Shown one piece after another: positions 8,361 to 20,100 of a DNA stretch of 64,000 bases. Below the pieces are notes generated by a model. That model saw only the letters and a program-made list of their open reading frames with translations, did no database searches and was not told the origin of the DNA. How positions within the stretch are numbered: the stretch's first letter is position 1; the number at the start of each line of letters is the position of its first letter. This DNA comes from Desulfuromonas thiophila (lineage in GTDB: Bacteria; Desulfobacterota; Desulfuromonadia; Desulfuromonadales; Desulfuromonadaceae), in contig NZ_FNAQ01000004.1 in assembly GCF_900101955.1 (NCBI RefSeq), positions 158,862 through 222,861 of the forward strand, given 5' to 3'. The position numbers and the translations under genes are program-made.

Positions 8361-9818
8361 TTAAAATAAGCGCCTACGCGCCGTTGATGAACGAATTCCC
8401 AGCATTTCCCGGTATTTTGTAACAGTTCGGCGGGCGATGTCAATTCCGTCGGCTCTGAGCAGCTCAACGATTTTCTGATCTGAATACGGCTTTTTCGGAT
8501 TCTCGGCCGCAACCAGGTCGCGAATCCGGCATTTGACCGCCTCTGAAGCAATGGTATCGCCTTCGTCGGTATTGATACTGCTGTTGAAAAAATATTTCAG
8601 CTCAAACAGCCCTTGGGGGGTTTGAACGTATTTATTGGTGGTTACCCGGCTGATGGTCGACTCGTGCATCTCGACATCCTCGGCCACATCGCGCAACACC
8701 AGCGGCTTGAGATAACTGATGCCATGATCGAAAAAATCCCGCTGGAACTTGACGATACTTTTAGTCACACGGTAGATGGTGCGCTGACGCTGGTGAATAC
8801 TTTTGATCAGCCACAGGGCACCACGCATCTTCTCCTGAATATACTCGTTGGTCTGCGCGTCAATCTGCTTGCCCGACAGATTGGCATAATAGGAGCTGAT
8901 CCGCAGATTGGCCAAACCATCGTCATTCAGCGACACCAGGTACTCATCACCCACCTTATGAACGAAAATATCCGGAGTGATGTAGTGCACATCGCCACCG
9001 CCGAATTGACTGCCCGGTTGCGGATCGAGGGTGGCCAACAAACGAGCAGCATCAAGCACCTCTTCGACACTAACCCGGCACTGACGAGCAATGGCGCTAT
9101 AACGGCGTTCCTCCAACTCACGAGCGTGACGACAGATGATGCGCTCGGCCAGGGAATCCTTCAGTCCCAGTGCCCGCAACTGCAACTGCAAACACTCAGC
9201 CAGATTGCGGGCAGCCACGCCTGGCGGATCGAACTGCTGCACCACGGCCAGCACCTGCTCCACCTGATGCAGTTCCGCCTGACACTGAGCCGCCAACTCA
9301 TCAAGAGAGCAGCGCAGGTAGCCATTGTCATCAAGGTTACCGATCAATACCAGACCAATCTGCTGCAATGCGTCCGGCAGACGCGACAGCTTGAGCTGCC
9401 ACTGCAGATGATCACACAGAGTGGTCTTGGTCGTCAGCAGGTTTTCATAAGACGGATAATCGTCATCGTCAAAATTCTCCGTCATACTGCCACCCTGGCT
9501 GAAGCCTTGCAGGTAGCTTTGCCAGTCATCGATCTGGGCCAGGCCGTCAGCTTCGCTGACCTCGCGGGTAGTTTCGGCCGCAGCCGCCTCTTCAGCGGCG
9601 CTTACCGCCTCGCCAACCACCGGCGTCTCGTCGCCACGGACGTCATCGTTGTCCTGCTGCTGACCGATTTCCAGTACCGGATTCTCTTCGAGTTCCTGGT
9701 TGACCACCTCCTCAAGCTCCAGCCGCGACATCTGCAGCAGCTTGATTGCCTGCTGCAGCTGCGGTGTCATGATCAGCTGCTGACTGAGTTTGAGTTGCTG
9801 ACGCAGTTCGATGGCCAT
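8361..9818 (-). CDS. rpoN: RNA polymerase sigma-54 factor
   Basis: A 485-residue sigma-54. The N-terminal activator-interacting region is glutamine/leucine-rich (LRQQLKLSQQLIMTPQLQQA), followed by an acidic region II, the core-binding region and the C-terminal RpoN box RRTVTKYRE that reads the -24 promoter element. ATG at 9818 has AAGGGAG upstream; a longer in-frame extension to 9863 is rejected. Sigma-54 needs bEBP activators such as the PilR-like protein at 36797-38176. Confidence 0.97.
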   Translation of the reverse strand: MAIELRQQLKLSQQLIMTPQLQQAIKLLQMSRLELEEVVNQELEENPVLEIGQQQDNDDVRGDETPVVGEAVSAAEEAAAAETTREVSEADGLAQIDDWQSYLQGFSQGGSMTENFDDDDYPSYENLLTTKTTLCDHLQWQLKLSRLPDALQQIGLVLIGNLDDNGYLRCSLDELAAQCQAELHQVEQVLAVVQQFDPPGVAARNLAECLQLQLRALGLKDSLAERIICRHARELEERRYSAIARQCRVSVEEVLDAARLLATLDPQPGSQFGGGDVHYITPDIFVHKVGDEYLVSLNDDGLANLRISSYYANLSGKQIDAQTNEYIQEKMRGALWLIKSIHQRQRTIYRVTKSIVKFQRDFFDHGISYLKPLVLRDVAEDVEMHESTISRVTTNKYVQTPQGLFELKYFFNSSINTDEGDTIASEAVKCRIRDLVAAENPKKPYSDQKIVELLRADGIDIARRTVTKYREMLGIRSSTARRRLF

Positions 9819-9911
9819 GGCGCTCCCTTGTTTACCCTCAGCCGGTCCAGGCCGGCGCAGCAAAGCCCATACAGAGCTCCTGCCACCATCCTAGTACGGC
9901 ACCGCAACTTT

Positions 9912-10652
9912 TCACAGTCGGAAATCCTGGCCCAGATAGATTTCGCGGGCCCGGTCACTGGCGGCAATCTGCGCGGGCGTTCCCTGTTCCAGCACCGTGC
10001 CGGCGCTGAGGATGCAGGCCCGATCACAAACCCCGAGGGTTTCGCGCACATTGTGATCGGAGATCAGCACACCAATTCCACGGCTTTTCAGCCCGGCAAT
10101 CAGAATCTGGATATCGTTGACAGCCAGCGGATCGATCCCGGCAAAGGGCTCATCGAGCAAAATAAAACGCGGGTCGATTACCAGTGCGCGCGCGATTTCC
10201 GTACGTCTTCGCTCACCACCCGACAGCGCGTACCCGTAACTGTCGGCAACCTGCTCCAGGCGGAACTCGCTCAGCAAGGCTTCAAGACGCTGCTGACGCT
10301 GCTGGCGATCGGCCACATGATATTCCAGAATGGCCAGCAGGTTCTGCCGCACCGTCATTTTGCGGAAAACCGAGGCTTCCTGCGGCAGATAAGCGACCCC
10401 GGCCAAGGCCCGGCGGTACATGGGCCAGTCGGTCATGTCCTGTTCATCCAGCAGGATACGCCCCTGATCGGGTCGTACCAGCCCGACAATCATGTAGAAC
10501 GAGGTGGTTTTCCCCGCCCCGTTGGGCCCGAGCAGACCGACCACCTCGCCACTATGGAGGCACAGATCGACAGCCTGCACCACGCAGCGCCGGCGATAAC
10601 ACTTGTGCAGACCCTCGGCCCGCAGACAGCTGCGCGACGGCGAAACCGGCAT
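9912..10652 (-). CDS. lptB: LPS export ABC transporter ATPase
   Basis: A 246-residue ABC ATPase driving LPS extraction from the inner membrane with LptF/G, which are not in this window. Walker A GPNGAGKT (42-49), signature LSGGERRR, Walker [13 protein letters not shown] and the H-loop in ISDHNVRE are all intact. LptB-type features include PNGAGKTT and the YLPQEASVF segment. It overlaps the lptA stop by 1 base and is followed by rpoN, the classic lptA-lptB-rpoN order. Confidence 0.97.
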   Translation of the reverse strand: MPVSPSRSCLRAEGLHKCYRRRCVVQAVDLCLHSGEVVGLLGPNGAGKTTSFYMIVGLVRPDQGRILLDEQDMTDWPMYRRALAGVAYLPQEASVFRKMTVRQNLLAILEYHVADRQQRQQRLEALLSEFRLEQVADSYGYALSGGERRRTEIARALVIDPRFILLDEPFAGIDPLAVNDIQILIAGLKSRGIGVLISDHNVRETLGVCDRACILSAGTVLEQGTPAQIAASDRAREIYLGQDFRL

Positions 10653-11176
10653 CAGGAGGCGTCCCCGTGCTCCGGCACGAAGAGGGCCCGTACCCGTTGC
10701 TGGCTGCCTCCTTCCACCTGGCTGCGCCGCTCGTTGAGGTAGAGGCGGATGGTTTCGCCGGCCACCTCGTTTTCGCCCTGCACCACACGCGGGGCACCGC
10801 CAAGCTCAATGCGGGCCTCGGCAACAAAGAACTCGGCCCGTTCCCCATAAGCCACCCGATCAAGTTGCACAATCCGCACAGCCCCTTCAGCCAGTACCCG
10901 TTCGATCTGGCGCTTGCTGCCCTGCTGCTGATAGAACACCGTCAGCTTGTCGGCATAAATCGTCGCCTGATCCTGCCGTGCCTGCACCTGACCACTGAAC
11001 ACAAACAGACCGCGCACATCATCGACCTGCAGCTGATTGGCCACCACCTGCACCGGCAAACCGCTATCATGCTGAATCTGGCCCTCTTGTGCCGCCCAGC
11101 CGGGCCCGGCCAGCAATCCCAGCAAAACAACCGCCACCAGCCAAAACCGCCGTCGCACAGATTTTCCGCTTCCCAT
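10652..11176 (-). CDS. lptA: LPS transport periplasmic protein LptA
   Basis: A 174-residue OstA-like protein. Residues 1-28 form a signal peptide (basic start, hydrophobic core, cleavage near GWAAQ). The body has the beta-jellyroll repeats of Lpt[30 protein letters not shown] and GAVRIVQ. It bridges the periplasm between LptC and LptD. It is located between lptC and lptB, which supports the call beyond sequence similarity. Confidence 0.93.
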   Translation of the reverse strand: MGSGKSVRRRFWLVAVVLLGLLAGPGWAAQEGQIQHDSGLPVQVVANQLQVDDVRGLFVFSGQVQARQDQATIYADKLTVFYQQQGSKRQIERVLAEGAVRIVQLDRVAYGERAEFFVAEARIELGGAPRVVQGENEVAGETIRLYLNERRSQVEGGSQQRVRALFVPEHGDAS

Positions 11177-11196
11177 TCGCCCTATCTCCTTGCCTC

Positions 11197-11763
11197 TTAA
11201 GGGCGGGGAACCAGCGTCGCCCGCACCGTCTGTTGCAAGTGTAACTGGCGCTGCGCCAGATCGTAACGCAAACCGCTGCCACTCAATTGCAGTTGCGGCC
11301 CACTCAGTTCCACCGCCGCATCGCTGGACAGCTGCCCCTCACTACCAAGCTTGCCTTCAAAGATCAACCGGTCACAGCGTACCCGGTAGCCGTCCGGGCG
11401 GGTCAGTTCCACCGCGCCTTCCAGCGTGATCCGCTGTTCGTTCGGCCAGGCCGTGCCGTTTTGCGCCACAAGCCGCAGGATACCGTCGGCCCGCGGCAGA
11501 GTCAGTGTCACCGGCTGCAATTCCACCCGGTCCTGCTCCAGCTGGTACAGGGCCGTCTCGCCTTCGAGACTCCAGAAGGTCCGGCCATCACGGATTTCAC
11601 TGTACTGGAAATGCTGCAGAGCGGCATCGGCCAGGATTTCTCCCTGTTCGACAGGATCAGACAGTGGCGGCACCCGGCGGCCAAGCAGCACCGTCACCAG
11701 GGTCGCGCCACAGAGCACAATAAACAGCCACAGCAGCACAAGCCGGACCCGTTGGCGCACCAT
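11197..11763 (-). CDS. lptC: LPS export protein LptC
   Basis: A 188-residue protein with one N-terminal membrane anchor (residues about 7-27) and a periplasmic LptC/OstA-like beta domain. The family is poorly conserved, so the call rests on the anchor, the domain pattern (FQYSEIRDGRTFWSLEGETA resembles the LptC start) and position between kdsC and lptA. LptC receives LPS from LptBFG and passes it to LptA. Starts 5 bases after kdsC ends. Confidence 0.88.
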   Translation of the reverse strand: MVRQRVRLVLLWLFIVLCGATLVTVLLGRRVPPLSDPVEQGEILADAALQHFQYSEIRDGRTFWSLEGETALYQLEQDRVELQPVTLTLPRADGILRLVAQNGTAWPNEQRITLEGAVELTRPDGYRVRCDRLIFEGKLGSEGQLSSDAAVELSGPQLQLSGSGLRYDLAQRQLHLQQTVRATLVPRP

Positions 11764-11769
11764 GGCAGA

Positions 11770-12300
11770 CTACTCCGCGACCTCGGCAAAATAGCGCGCC
11801 GTCACCTCGCCCCAGCAGCCGGACTGTTTCAGCAGCAGATCGCAGATTTCGCGCACGGCACCAGCGCCCCCCGGTCGACGGGTGACGTAATCGACATAGG
11901 GGAACAGCTCCTCGACCGCATCGGCCACAGTGAAGGCACAACCCACCTGCCGCAAAACCGGCAGATCGATCAGGTCGTCACCGGCATAGGCCACCTGCTC
12001 CGGCCGCAAACCGGTCTGCTGCAAAATCCGCCTGAAAGGTTCCAGCTTGTTCTTGGCCCCCTGAAACACCAGCTCGATACCCAGTTCGCGGGCCCGCAGG
12101 GCCACCACCTCCGACTGCCGGCCGGTAATGATGCCGACCTGAATGCCGGCCCGTTGCAGCAGTTTCAACCCATGCCCGTCACGCACATGGAACTGCTTGG
12201 TCTCCACGCCGTTATGGTCGTAGATGATGCGGCCATCGGTCAGTACGCCATCAACATCAAGCAGCAGCAGGCGGATGTTGCGCATACGTTCACGGATCAT
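11770..12300 (-). CDS. kdsC: 3-deoxy-D-manno-octulosonate 8-phosphate phosphatase
   Basis: A 176-residue HAD-family phosphatase that removes phosphate from Kdo-8-P. Motif I LLLDVDGVLTDG places the nucleophile at Asp15 and acid/base at Asp17; the metal-binding motif AYAGDDLIDLPVL is present near residues 105-117. There is no large cap domain, as expected for the tetrameric KdsC. It overlaps the kdsD stop by 1 base and acts directly after KdsA in the pathway. Confidence 0.96.
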   Translation of the reverse strand: MIRERMRNIRLLLLDVDGVLTDGRIIYDHNGVETKQFHVRDGHGLKLLQRAGIQVGIITGRQSEVVALRARELGIELVFQGAKNKLEPFRRILQQTGLRPEQVAYAGDDLIDLPVLRQVGCAFTVADAVEELFPYVDYVTRRPGGAGAVREICDLLLKQSGCWGEVTARYFAEVAE

Positions 12301-13280
12301 CAGACAACTCCCGCCTTGAGCAGATCGTGCAGATGCAGAATGCCGACCGGCCGCCGATCATCCGGCTGATCAAATACAAACAGTGAGGTAATCTGGTATT
12401 GTTCCATATGCTGCAAGGCCTTGGCCGCCAGATTGTCGCGCAGAATCCTTTTGGGCTGCCGACTCATGACCTGCTCCATGGTTTTCTCCAGGCAGCTCAG
12501 ACTGTCCCTGAGACAGCGGCGCAGATCGCCATCGGTAAAAACACCAACCAGCGCGCCCACATCATCAATCACGCCGGTCACGCCCAGTTTTTTACTGGTG
12601 ATCTCAAACAGCGCCTCCTGCACCGGAGTCTGCAGCCCCACCAGCGGGATGGCCTCACCGCTGTGCATCAGATCCTCCACCCGCAGCAGCAACCTCTTGC
12701 CCAGGGTACCGCCAGGATGAAACAGGGCGAAATCCTCCGGCTTGAAATCGTGCAGCTTCAGCAGCGCCACCGCCAGAGCATCACCCATGGCCAGGGTAGC
12801 GGTCGTGCTGGCCGTCGGTGCCAGCCCCAACGGACAGGCTTCACGCTCGACGGAGATATCGAGCGTCACATCGCCGGCGCGACCCAGGCTGCTGGCAGGA
12901 TTACCGGTCATGGCCACCAGTTTCAGGCCCAAGCGTTTGATTACCGGCAGAATGCGGACGATTTCCTCGGTTTCGCCCGAATTCGATACCGCCACCACCA
13001 CATCACCCTTCATCAGCATACCAAGGTCACCATGAATACCCTCGGCCGGATGAAGGAAAAAGGCCGGCGTGCCTGTCGAAGCCATGGTAGCGGCGATTTT
13101 CTGACAGATCAGCCCCGATTTGCCCATGCCGGTGATGACCACCCGCCCTTCACAGGCAGCAAGCAGCTCCACCGCTCGGCAGAAGCTCTCACCGATACGC
13201 TGCTGCAGGGCCAGCACGGCCTGTGCCTCGATGCGCAGGGTGTCGCAGGCATTGGTGATCAGCTCATCCCAGGCCATCAT
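12300..13280 (-). CDS. kdsD: Arabinose-5-phosphate isomerase
   Basis: A 326-residue enzyme converting ribulose-5-P to arabinose-5-P, the first Kdo precursor. An N-terminal SIS sugar-isomerase domain (VVITGMGKSGLICQKIAATMASTG; SNSGETEEI) is followed by two CBS domains in the C-terminal third. ATG at 13280 overlaps the kdsA stop by 4 bases (ATGA-type coupling); the next codon is also ATG. Full length for the family. Confidence 0.96.
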   Translation of the reverse strand: MMAWDELITNACDTLRIEAQAVLALQQRIGESFCRAVELLAACEGRVVITGMGKSGLICQKIAATMASTGTPAFFLHPAEGIHGDLGMLMKGDVVVAVSNSGETEEIVRILPVIKRLGLKLVAMTGNPASSLGRAGDVTLDISVEREACPLGLAPTASTTATLAMGDALAVALLKLHDFKPEDFALFHPGGTLGKRLLLRVEDLMHSGEAIPLVGLQTPVQEALFEITSKKLGVTGVIDDVGALVGVFTDGDLRRCLRDSLSCLEKTMEQVMSRQPKRILRDNLAAKALQHMEQYQITSLFVFDQPDDRRPVGILHLHDLLKAGVV

Positions 13281-14107
13281 AGGCGCTTCACCAGCGCGTC
13301 AATCTCCAGCAGTGGCGCCAGTAAGCGCGGAAGATCGCGCAGATAAAGCGAATTTGGCCCGTCGCAGCGGGCGCAGTCGGGATCTTCGTACACCTCCCAG
13401 AACAGGCCATCGATCCCCGTGGCCACGGCCGCACGCGACAGAGCGCCAACATAGTCGCGCTGACCGCCGGAACTGCCATCATTGCCGCCCGGCAACTGCA
13501 CCGCATGGGTGGCATCGAAGACCACGGGATAACCTAGCTGACGCATGATCAGAAGCGACCGCATATCCACCACCAGATTGTTATAACCAAAACTGGCACC
13601 CCGTTCCGTCAGAACAATCTGCTCATTACCGGTAGAGGCCAGCTTGCCCACCACATGCTTCATATCCCAGGGCGCCTGAAACTGCCCCTTCTTAACATTG
13701 ACCACCTTGCCGCTGCGACCAGCCCGCACCAGCAAATCGGTCTGACGGCACAAAAAAGCCGGAATTTGAATCACATCCAGCACCTGTTCAGCACTATCGA
13801 TCTGGCTGACCTCGTGCACATCCGACAGCACCGGCAAACCGAAGCGCTCCTTGACCTGCGCCAGGATGCGAAGCCCCTCTTCCAGACCGGGACCGCGATA
13901 GGCGTTCACCGAGGTGCGATTGGCCTTATCGTAGGAACCTTTGAAGATCAGCGGAATCCCCAAGCGCCCGCATTGCTCCTGCAGCGTCTCGGCGATACGA
14001 CAGGCGGTATCGAGGTCCTCCAGCACACAGGGGCCGGCAATCAGCACCATCGGCCGGTTGCCGCCAAGGGTCAGCGATCCCACCTGCACAGGCGCGGGCG
14101 TGCTCAT
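13277..14107 (-). CDS. kdsA: 3-deoxy-8-phosphooctulonate synthase
   Basis: A 276-residue KDO-8-P synthase joining arabinose-5-P and phosphoenolpyruvate. Motifs include [12 protein letters not shown] near the start, [11 protein letters not shown], and the PEP-binding loop region [11 protein letters not shown]. Its substrate comes from KdsD and its product goes to KdsC, both encoded downstream in the same run. Start overlaps the pyrG stop by 4 bases. Confidence 0.97.
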   Translation of the reverse strand: MSTPAPVQVGSLTLGGNRPMVLIAGPCVLEDLDTACRIAETLQEQCGRLGIPLIFKGSYDKANRTSVNAYRGPGLEEGLRILAQVKERFGLPVLSDVHEVSQIDSAEQVLDVIQIPAFLCRQTDLLVRAGRSGKVVNVKKGQFQAPWDMKHVVGKLASTGNEQIVLTERGASFGYNNLVVDMRSLLIMRQLGYPVVFDATHAVQLPGGNDGSSGGQRDYVGALSRAAVATGIDGLFWEVYEDPDCARCDGPNSLYLRDLPRLLAPLLEIDALVKRL

Positions 14108-15714
14108 GACTTGCCTCCGCGACTGCGAGCCAGACAGGCACCGACAAAGGACTCGAACAACGGATGCGGCTCCATCGGCCGCGACCGGAACTCCGGATGA
14201 AACTGGCAGGCCAGAAACCAGCTATGGTCCGGCAGTTCGACAATCTCGACCAGGTCGTTTTCCGGGTTCAGGCCGGAGATCCGCAATCCGCCCTGCTGCA
14301 GTTGTTCACGATAGCTGTTATTGAATTCGTAGCGGTGACGATGGCGTTCGAAGATGGTTTTCTGGCCATAGATACGGCGCGCCAGGCTGTCCTCCGCCAG
14401 ATCACACTGGTAGGCACCTAGCCGCATGGTACCGCCCTTGCCCGTCACCCGCTTTTGCTCCTCCATGATGTGGATCACCGGATTCTTGGCCTCGACGCGA
14501 AACTCGGCCGAATAGCTGTCTTCAAGTTTGCAGACATTGCGGGCAAACTCCACCACGGCCATCTGCATGCCAAGACAGATACCAAAAAACGGCAGATTGT
14601 TCTCGCGCGCATAGCGAATGGCCGCCGTCTTGCCCTCGCTGCCCCGTTCGCCGAAACCTCCCGGCACCAGAATCCCCTGCACATCGGCAAAGATATCTCC
14701 GATGCCATGACGCTCCAGTGCCTCGGAATCGACATACTTCAGCTCGACCCGGCAGTCATTGGCGATGCCGCCGTGAATCAACGCCTCGGCCAGCGATTTG
14801 TAGCTTTCGGTCAGTTCGACGTACTTGCCAACGATGGCAATGCTGGTGCGACCGGCCGGCTCCTTGATGCGCCGGACAATCTCCTTCCACGGATTCAGAT
14901 CCGGCGCCTTGGTCCAGATGTTAAGCCCGTCGACGATACGCTCATCGAGCCCCTGATCGTGATAGACCACCGGCACCTCGTAGATAGAGGCAACATCGCG
15001 TGCGGTGATAACGGCCTCTTCGCGCACATTGCAGAACAGGGCGATCTTGCTCTTCATGTCGCGCGGTATCTCGCGATCACAACGACACAGCAGAATGTCC
15101 GGCTGAATGCCGATTTCGCGCAATTCCTTGACACTGTGCTGAGTCGGCTTGGTTTTGAGCTCGCCGGCACTGGCCAGATAGGGTACCAGGGTCAGGTGAA
15201 TATAGAGCACATTTTCCGAACCCAAATCCGTCCGGAACTGGCGAATGGCCTCAAGAAACGGGAGCGATTCGATATCGCCAACGGTACCGCCCACCTCGAC
15301 GATGGCCAGATCGACATCCTGGGCGTTGTCGATGATCTTGCTCTTGATTTCGTTGGTAATGTGCGGAATCACCTGCACCGTACCGCCCAGGTAATCGCCA
15401 CGGCGTTCCTTGCGGATAACGCTGTCGTAAACCTGACCAGTGGTAAAGTTTGATTTGCGTGACAACCGGGCAGAGGTGTAACGCTCGTAATGCCCTAGAT
15501 CCAGGTCGGTTTCGGCACCATCGTCCGTGACAAAAACCTCGCCGTGCTGGAACGGGCTCATGGTGCCAGGATCAACATTAATATAAGGATCCATTTTCTG
15601 CATGGATACCCGCAGGCCGCGCGCTTCCATCAGGGCGCCGATGGCGGCAGCCGCCAGACCCTTGCCAAGGGACGACACCACTCCGCCGGTTACGAACAGA
15701 AATTTTGTTTTCAT
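14104..15714 (-). CDS. pyrG: CTP synthase
   Basis: A 536-residue glutamine-dependent CTP synthase. The N-terminal synthetase domain starts [19 protein letters not shown] with the P-loop-like [11 protein letters not shown]; the C-terminal class I amidotransferase domain has catalytic Cys380 in FGICLGMQ and His/Glu in HPEF near the end. CTP is needed by KdsB for CMP-Kdo, which explains the location next to the kds genes. GGGAGA precedes ATG 15714. The 124-base gap upstream contains a GCGGC/GCCGC hairpin at 15748-15763 with only three following T on the minus strand, too weak to call a terminator. Confidence 0.98.
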   Translation of the reverse strand: MKTKFLFVTGGVVSSLGKGLAAAAIGALMEARGLRVSMQKMDPYINVDPGTMSPFQHGEVFVTDDGAETDLDLGHYERYTSARLSRKSNFTTGQVYDSVIRKERRGDYLGGTVQVIPHITNEIKSKIIDNAQDVDLAIVEVGGTVGDIESLPFLEAIRQFRTDLGSENVLYIHLTLVPYLASAGELKTKPTQHSVKELREIGIQPDILLCRCDREIPRDMKSKIALFCNVREEAVITARDVASIYEVPVVYHDQGLDERIVDGLNIWTKAPDLNPWKEIVRRIKEPAGRTSIAIVGKYVELTESYKSLAEALIHGGIANDCRVELKYVDSEALERHGIGDIFADVQGILVPGGFGERGSEGKTAAIRYARENNLPFFGICLGMQMAVVEFARNVCKLEDSYSAEFRVEAKNPVIHIMEEQKRVTGKGGTMRLGAYQCDLAEDSLARRIYGQKTIFERHRHRYEFNNSYREQLQQGGLRISGLNPENDLVEIVELPDHSWFLACQFHPEFRSRPMEPHPLFESFVGACLARSRGGKS

Positions 15715-15838
15715 CACCAGGTTCTCCCGTCTGCCACCATCATGAAAGCGGCCCTGAAGCCGCCTCTTTCGCACAAAGGGTCAAACATACCCGCAAACAC
15801 GGTAAAATAAAAGCGCCAAAGACCGGCCGTCATCCTCC

Positions 15839-16600
15839 TCAACCCTGTCGGGCCTGCTCCTCTCGCAACAGCTGCCGTACGCGATCGAGATCCTCCGGTG
15901 TATCCACCCCCAAACTGACACAGGTCGTGCGAGCAACATAGATCCGCTCCCCCTGCTCCAGCACCCGCAACTGCTCAAGCTTTTCAACCTGCTCCAACGG
16001 CGTTGGTGCCAGATCGGCATAACGCAGCAGAAAATCCCGGCGGTAGACGTACAGGCCGACATGTCGCCCCAGCGCCGGTGCCGCCGCCGCGGCCAGCTGC
16101 GTGGGCGCGTCACGTTGCCAGGGTATGGGTGCGCGGGAAAAATACAGGGCGAACCCCCGGCGATCCGTCACCACCTTGACGACATTGGGGTTAAAAAGTT
16201 CTTCAGCCGTATGCAACGGGGCCATCAGGGTTCCCATGGTAATCGTTTCATCTGCCAGCAAAGGCGCAATGGCCTCGTCAATCATGGCCGGATCAATCAG
16301 CGGTTCATCCCCCTGCACGTTGACAATCAGCTGGGCATCCAGGGTTGCCGCCACCTCGGCCAGACGGTCGGTACCGGTTTCATGATCGGCTCGGGTCATT
16401 ACCACCTCACCGCCAAACGCACGCACGGCAACGGCAATGCGCTCATCGTCAGTAGCCACCAGCACCCGCTGCACCAGGCGGGCCGAGGCCGTGCGGCGGT
16501 AAACCCGCTCGATCATGGTCTGACCAAGGATATCGGCCAGAGGCTTGCCCGGAAAACGCGTCGAAGCATAACGCGCCGGCAGAATGGCAACAACGCTCAC
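15839..16600 (-). CDS. kdsB: CMP-Kdo synthetase (3-deoxy-manno-octulosonate cytidylyltransferase)
   Basis: A 253-residue nucleotidyltransferase activating Kdo with CTP. The N-terminal signature [16 protein letters not shown] is diagnostic; [10 protein letters not shown] and [11 protein letters not shown] are also family motifs. The start is GTG at 16600, supported by GGAG about 6 bases upstream and by alignment of the SVVAILPAR opening; upstream in-frame ATG codons lie inside the fur coding region. It lies 37 bases downstream of fur. Confidence 0.96.
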   Translation of the reverse strand: MSVVAILPARYASTRFPGKPLADILGQTMIERVYRRTASARLVQRVLVATDDERIAVAVRAFGGEVVMTRADHETGTDRLAEVAATLDAQLIVNVQGDEPLIDPAMIDEAIAPLLADETITMGTLMAPLHTAEELFNPNVVKVVTDRRGFALYFSRAPIPWQRDAPTQLAAAAAPALGRHVGLYVYRRDFLLRYADLAPTPLEQVEKLEQLRVLEQGERIYVARTTCVSLGVDTPEDLDRVRQLLREEQARQG

Positions 16601-16637
16601 AGAGAACTCCAGGGGATAGCAGGGAAGAAAAAGACGC

Positions 16638-17069
16638 TCAGCGGGTCTGGCATTTGGGGCATAGACCGTAGAGTTCCAGCCGCTGGTGATTGAGATGAAA
16701 CTGGTGCGCCGACGCCACCTGCTGCAGCAGCTGCTCGATGCGTTCATCCTCGAATTCGACAATCTGGCCGCAACTTTCGCAGATCAGATGATAGTGGTGG
16801 TCTTCGCTGGTGCTTGGCTCGTAACGCGTCTGGCGGTCGCCGAAATGACGCTGGGCAGCGATGCCACATTCGGCCAGCAACTTCATGGTGCGATACACCG
16901 TGGCGTAGCCGATATTGGGATGCTCCTTGCGCAGGCGCAAATAGAGTTCCTCGGCAGACAGATGTGACGGCGACTGCAGAAAGGCTTCGAGAATTATCTC
17001 GCGCTGTCGCGTCACCTTCAGGTTGTGCTTGGCCAGATATTCACAGAACTGTTTTTTAACCGCCCCCAT
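16638..17069 (-). CDS. fur: Fur-family metal-responsive repressor
   Basis: A 143-residue regulator with an N-terminal winged helix ([25 protein letters not shown]) and a C-terminal metal/dimerisation domain. The DHHYHLIC metal site, the first zinc pair CESCG and a second pair CPKC at the C-terminus are visible. The HHYH..CxxC pattern fits Fur better than PerR or Zur, but metal specificity cannot be proven. ATG 17069 is preceded by GGAGGG; a TTG one codon upstream is less likely. It may be cotranscribed with kdsB. Confidence 0.88.
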   Translation of the reverse strand: MGAVKKQFCEYLAKHNLKVTRQREIILEAFLQSPSHLSAEELYLRLRKEHPNIGYATVYRTMKLLAECGIAAQRHFGDRQTRYEPSTSEDHHYHLICESCGQIVEFEDERIEQLLQQVASAHQFHLNHQRLELYGLCPKCQTR

Positions 17070-17133
17070 CAATCCCCCTCCGCAACAGCAGCATTCAAAC
17101 CGCCTGACAAGCTAACAAAAGCTGTGCAGAGCG

Positions 17134-20100
17134 TCAAGAAAAGGCGCGGTCGCCTTCGGGCGCCGAACTGCAGCCCGGCCCGGATATCTGGCTTCTTCCC
17201 CCGGTTTGCGGCGTTACCATGATCTGTGTGCTGATCCGCTCCTTCAGGGCCGGCACATGCGAAATGACACCGATCAGCTTGCCGTCCTGCTGCAGGCCCG
17301 CAAGGGTTTCCAGAGCGGTGTCAAGGGCTTCCTCGTCCAGGGTGCCAAAGCCTTCATCCAGGAACAGCGAATCCACCCGGACGTTCTTGCTGGCCATATG
17401 GGACAAACCCAGAGCCAGAGACAGGCTGACGATAAAGCTCTCGCCGCCGGAAAGGTTCTTGGTGGAGCGGATCTCTCCAGCCTGGTAGTTGTCGACCACG
17501 TTGAGTTCCAGGGGCTGAGCGTCGTCGCGGACAAGCAGGTAGCGATCAGACATTTTCTGCAACTGCCGGTTGGCATGACCAACCATCATTTCAAAGGTCA
17601 GCCCCTGGGCAAAATTGCGGTACTTCTTGCCGTCCGCTGAGCCGATCAATGCGTGCAGGTTTTCCCACCTGCGGCACTCTTTTTTCTGGGCCTCGATAGC
17701 TGCCTGTTTTTCTTTTATCCGCTCTTTTGCAGCCGTATTCTCACTGAGCTTGTGCTTGAGACCGGCAATGGTGTCACGCAGCTCTTTCAGGGCTTCCTCG
17801 TGTTCCTTGAGTTGGGGCTCAAGCTCTTCCAGCGACTTGTCGGTGATCTTGCGGGCCATCTCCGTGGCCAGGCGCGTATCCCGATCCTTCTGTCTGGCTT
17901 TCAGGTCTGCCTGACGCTCATCCAGATCCTTGGCCGTAGCCGTCAACTCGGCCCGACCTTCAGAAGGCAATATGGCCGCCAGGAACTGTTCTTCATCTGA
18001 AAAGCCAAGGGGCGCGAGTGCTGCGGTGAAATCATTTTCCAGCTTAGTCAGTTCGGGTTCCCGCCCTTCGATGCGTTTCTTCAGAGATTCGACGTGGGCC
18101 TTCGCGGTATTCCAGTTTTGCTGGAGCTTACTGTGCCGTTCTCTGGCCTGCTTTTCGGCGCCTTCGGCAGCAGAAACAGCCTTGTTCAAACGGCGCTCCT
18201 CATCGTCGGGATTCTTGTCGCCGTACAGTCCATCACGCTCTTCACTGACCGTGGCGAGTTCCTTTTTCAAGGCACCCAGGCGTTCCAGCTTTTCGGCCAG
18301 GGCGGTGCTTTGCGTTTCGATAACCGCATCCAGCCGCTTCACCTCGCTGTCGATGTCGGCAATCTGTTTCTCGATGTCCGCCTTGTTCTTGACCTGGGCC
18401 TGCCACGCCTTCAGCCGCTTCTTAAGTGATTCTACCAGTGATGAAATGTCCGTTTCAGGGATGTCCGCAATGCCAAGCGGCTGAAGTTTGGTCGTAACGG
18501 CCTGCCTGCGTTCGGCAAAATCGGCACGCAGTTTCACCAGGCCGTCCCTCTCCTCGGCCTGGGCTTTCTCGGCAGCCTTCTTGTCATGAGCCGCTGCTGA
18601 CTCCAGCTTTTCAGCCTCCGTCAGGTTGTTGCGGGCCAGGCTTTCAGTTTTTTCGAGTTTCCTGATGGCGGCTTCCTGATCCTCGGCTTTGCTGATCAGC
18701 CTGGTCAGGGAATCGATCTTCTTTTCGGTTTCATCGGCAACAGGGACATTCCCCTCCGCAAACGGGTGCTCGGTTGCGCCGCAGAGTGGACAGGGCTTGC
18801 CATCTTCCAGTTTTGCCCGATGATCTTCAAGCTCCGCAATCTTCGCCAGGAAGGCCATTTCACGCAGCAGGGTTTCCTTCTCGGTGCGGTATTCCCGCAG
18901 CAAGCGGTCCCCCAGGAGTTGGCTCAAACCATCCTTGCCCTGTTGAAGCTGTTTCGAGGCGTCCTCCAGTTCCTGCTTCCGAATGCCGGATAGCTTCTGA
19001 CAGTCGTCGAGTGACTTTGCCGCCCGTTCCAGAGTCGTATTGGCGGTTTCTTGAGCGGCCTGTTTTTGAACGATTTCATTTTGCTTGGAGAGCAGGCCTC
19101 TCAGCTGTTCTTCAATGCCAGCCAGACCGCCGATCAGCCATTCATCCTGCGCATGCTCCTTGAGGTAGGCGCTCACAAGATCCAGCATTTCATGAGCCTT
19201 GGACCGTTTATCCCGTTCTTCAAGCCGGGCTTTTTTGTCAGTGTCAATCTTGGCCGCAGCCTTCTTACAGCCCTCATCTCCTTCCGAAACAGCTTTTTTC
19301 TGGTCGGCAAGTTTCTGATCCAGGGAGCGAACCTTCTGCAATGTGGGCGCGGCCGCTTTCAGCTCTTCTTTTGCGCTGGCGGTTTGGTGCTCAGCCGATT
19401 GCAGTACTCCGGCCTGTTCCCTGGCGGAGGATTCGATTCCGGGAAGAGCCTCTTGCTCGGTTTTCAGTGCGGCTCTGTCATCCGTCTGCTGCTTACGGGT
19501 GGCGGTGAGCGTCGCGAAGGCACCGGAGAGTTCGGCGGCACTTAAAGCCCGGCCCAGCTTTTCACGCTCCGGTTTGAACGCCTCGATATCGCCCTGCAGT
19601 TTGCTCGCTTCATCGCCCAGGTTGATGATTTCCTTCTTCAGCCCATCGATGGTGGTGAGCCAGGCAATGGCCTTCCCGGTCAGCGCGGATTCAGCCGCAA
19701 GTTCTGTCTCTTCCTTCTGCTTTGTCTCGAGGGCCTGCCGGGTCTCTTGTTCCTGCTCCGGCTCAAGAATCACGATGCCTGCCGTTTCCGCCTGGAGCAG
19801 GTTCAGCTTGTCCCGCTCTTGCTGCTTCCGTTCATGGACTCGGATGGATATCCGGCTGTAGATCTCTGTGCCCGTGATCTGCTCCAGGATCGGCGCCCGA
19901 TCATCCGGCGCCGCCTGAAGAAACGCGGCGAAGCCGCCCTGGGCCAGCAACATGGAACGGGTGAAACGATCAAAGTCCATGCCGGTCGCCGACTCGATCT
20001 GGTCGGCTACACCTCTGATCCTGGATTCGAAAATCTCGCCGGAATCGGCATTGGCAATTTCGTGCTTCGGGGCCTGGAGTTCGCCATCCGGCTTCTTGCG

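Noticed and set aside
8613..10742. Very long plus-strand open frame antisense to rpoN and lptB (over 700 codons)
   Set aside because: Antisense shadow of G+C-rich coding sequence; composition is His/Gln/Arg-rich with no family motif, while the minus strand holds rpoN and lptB with full motifs.
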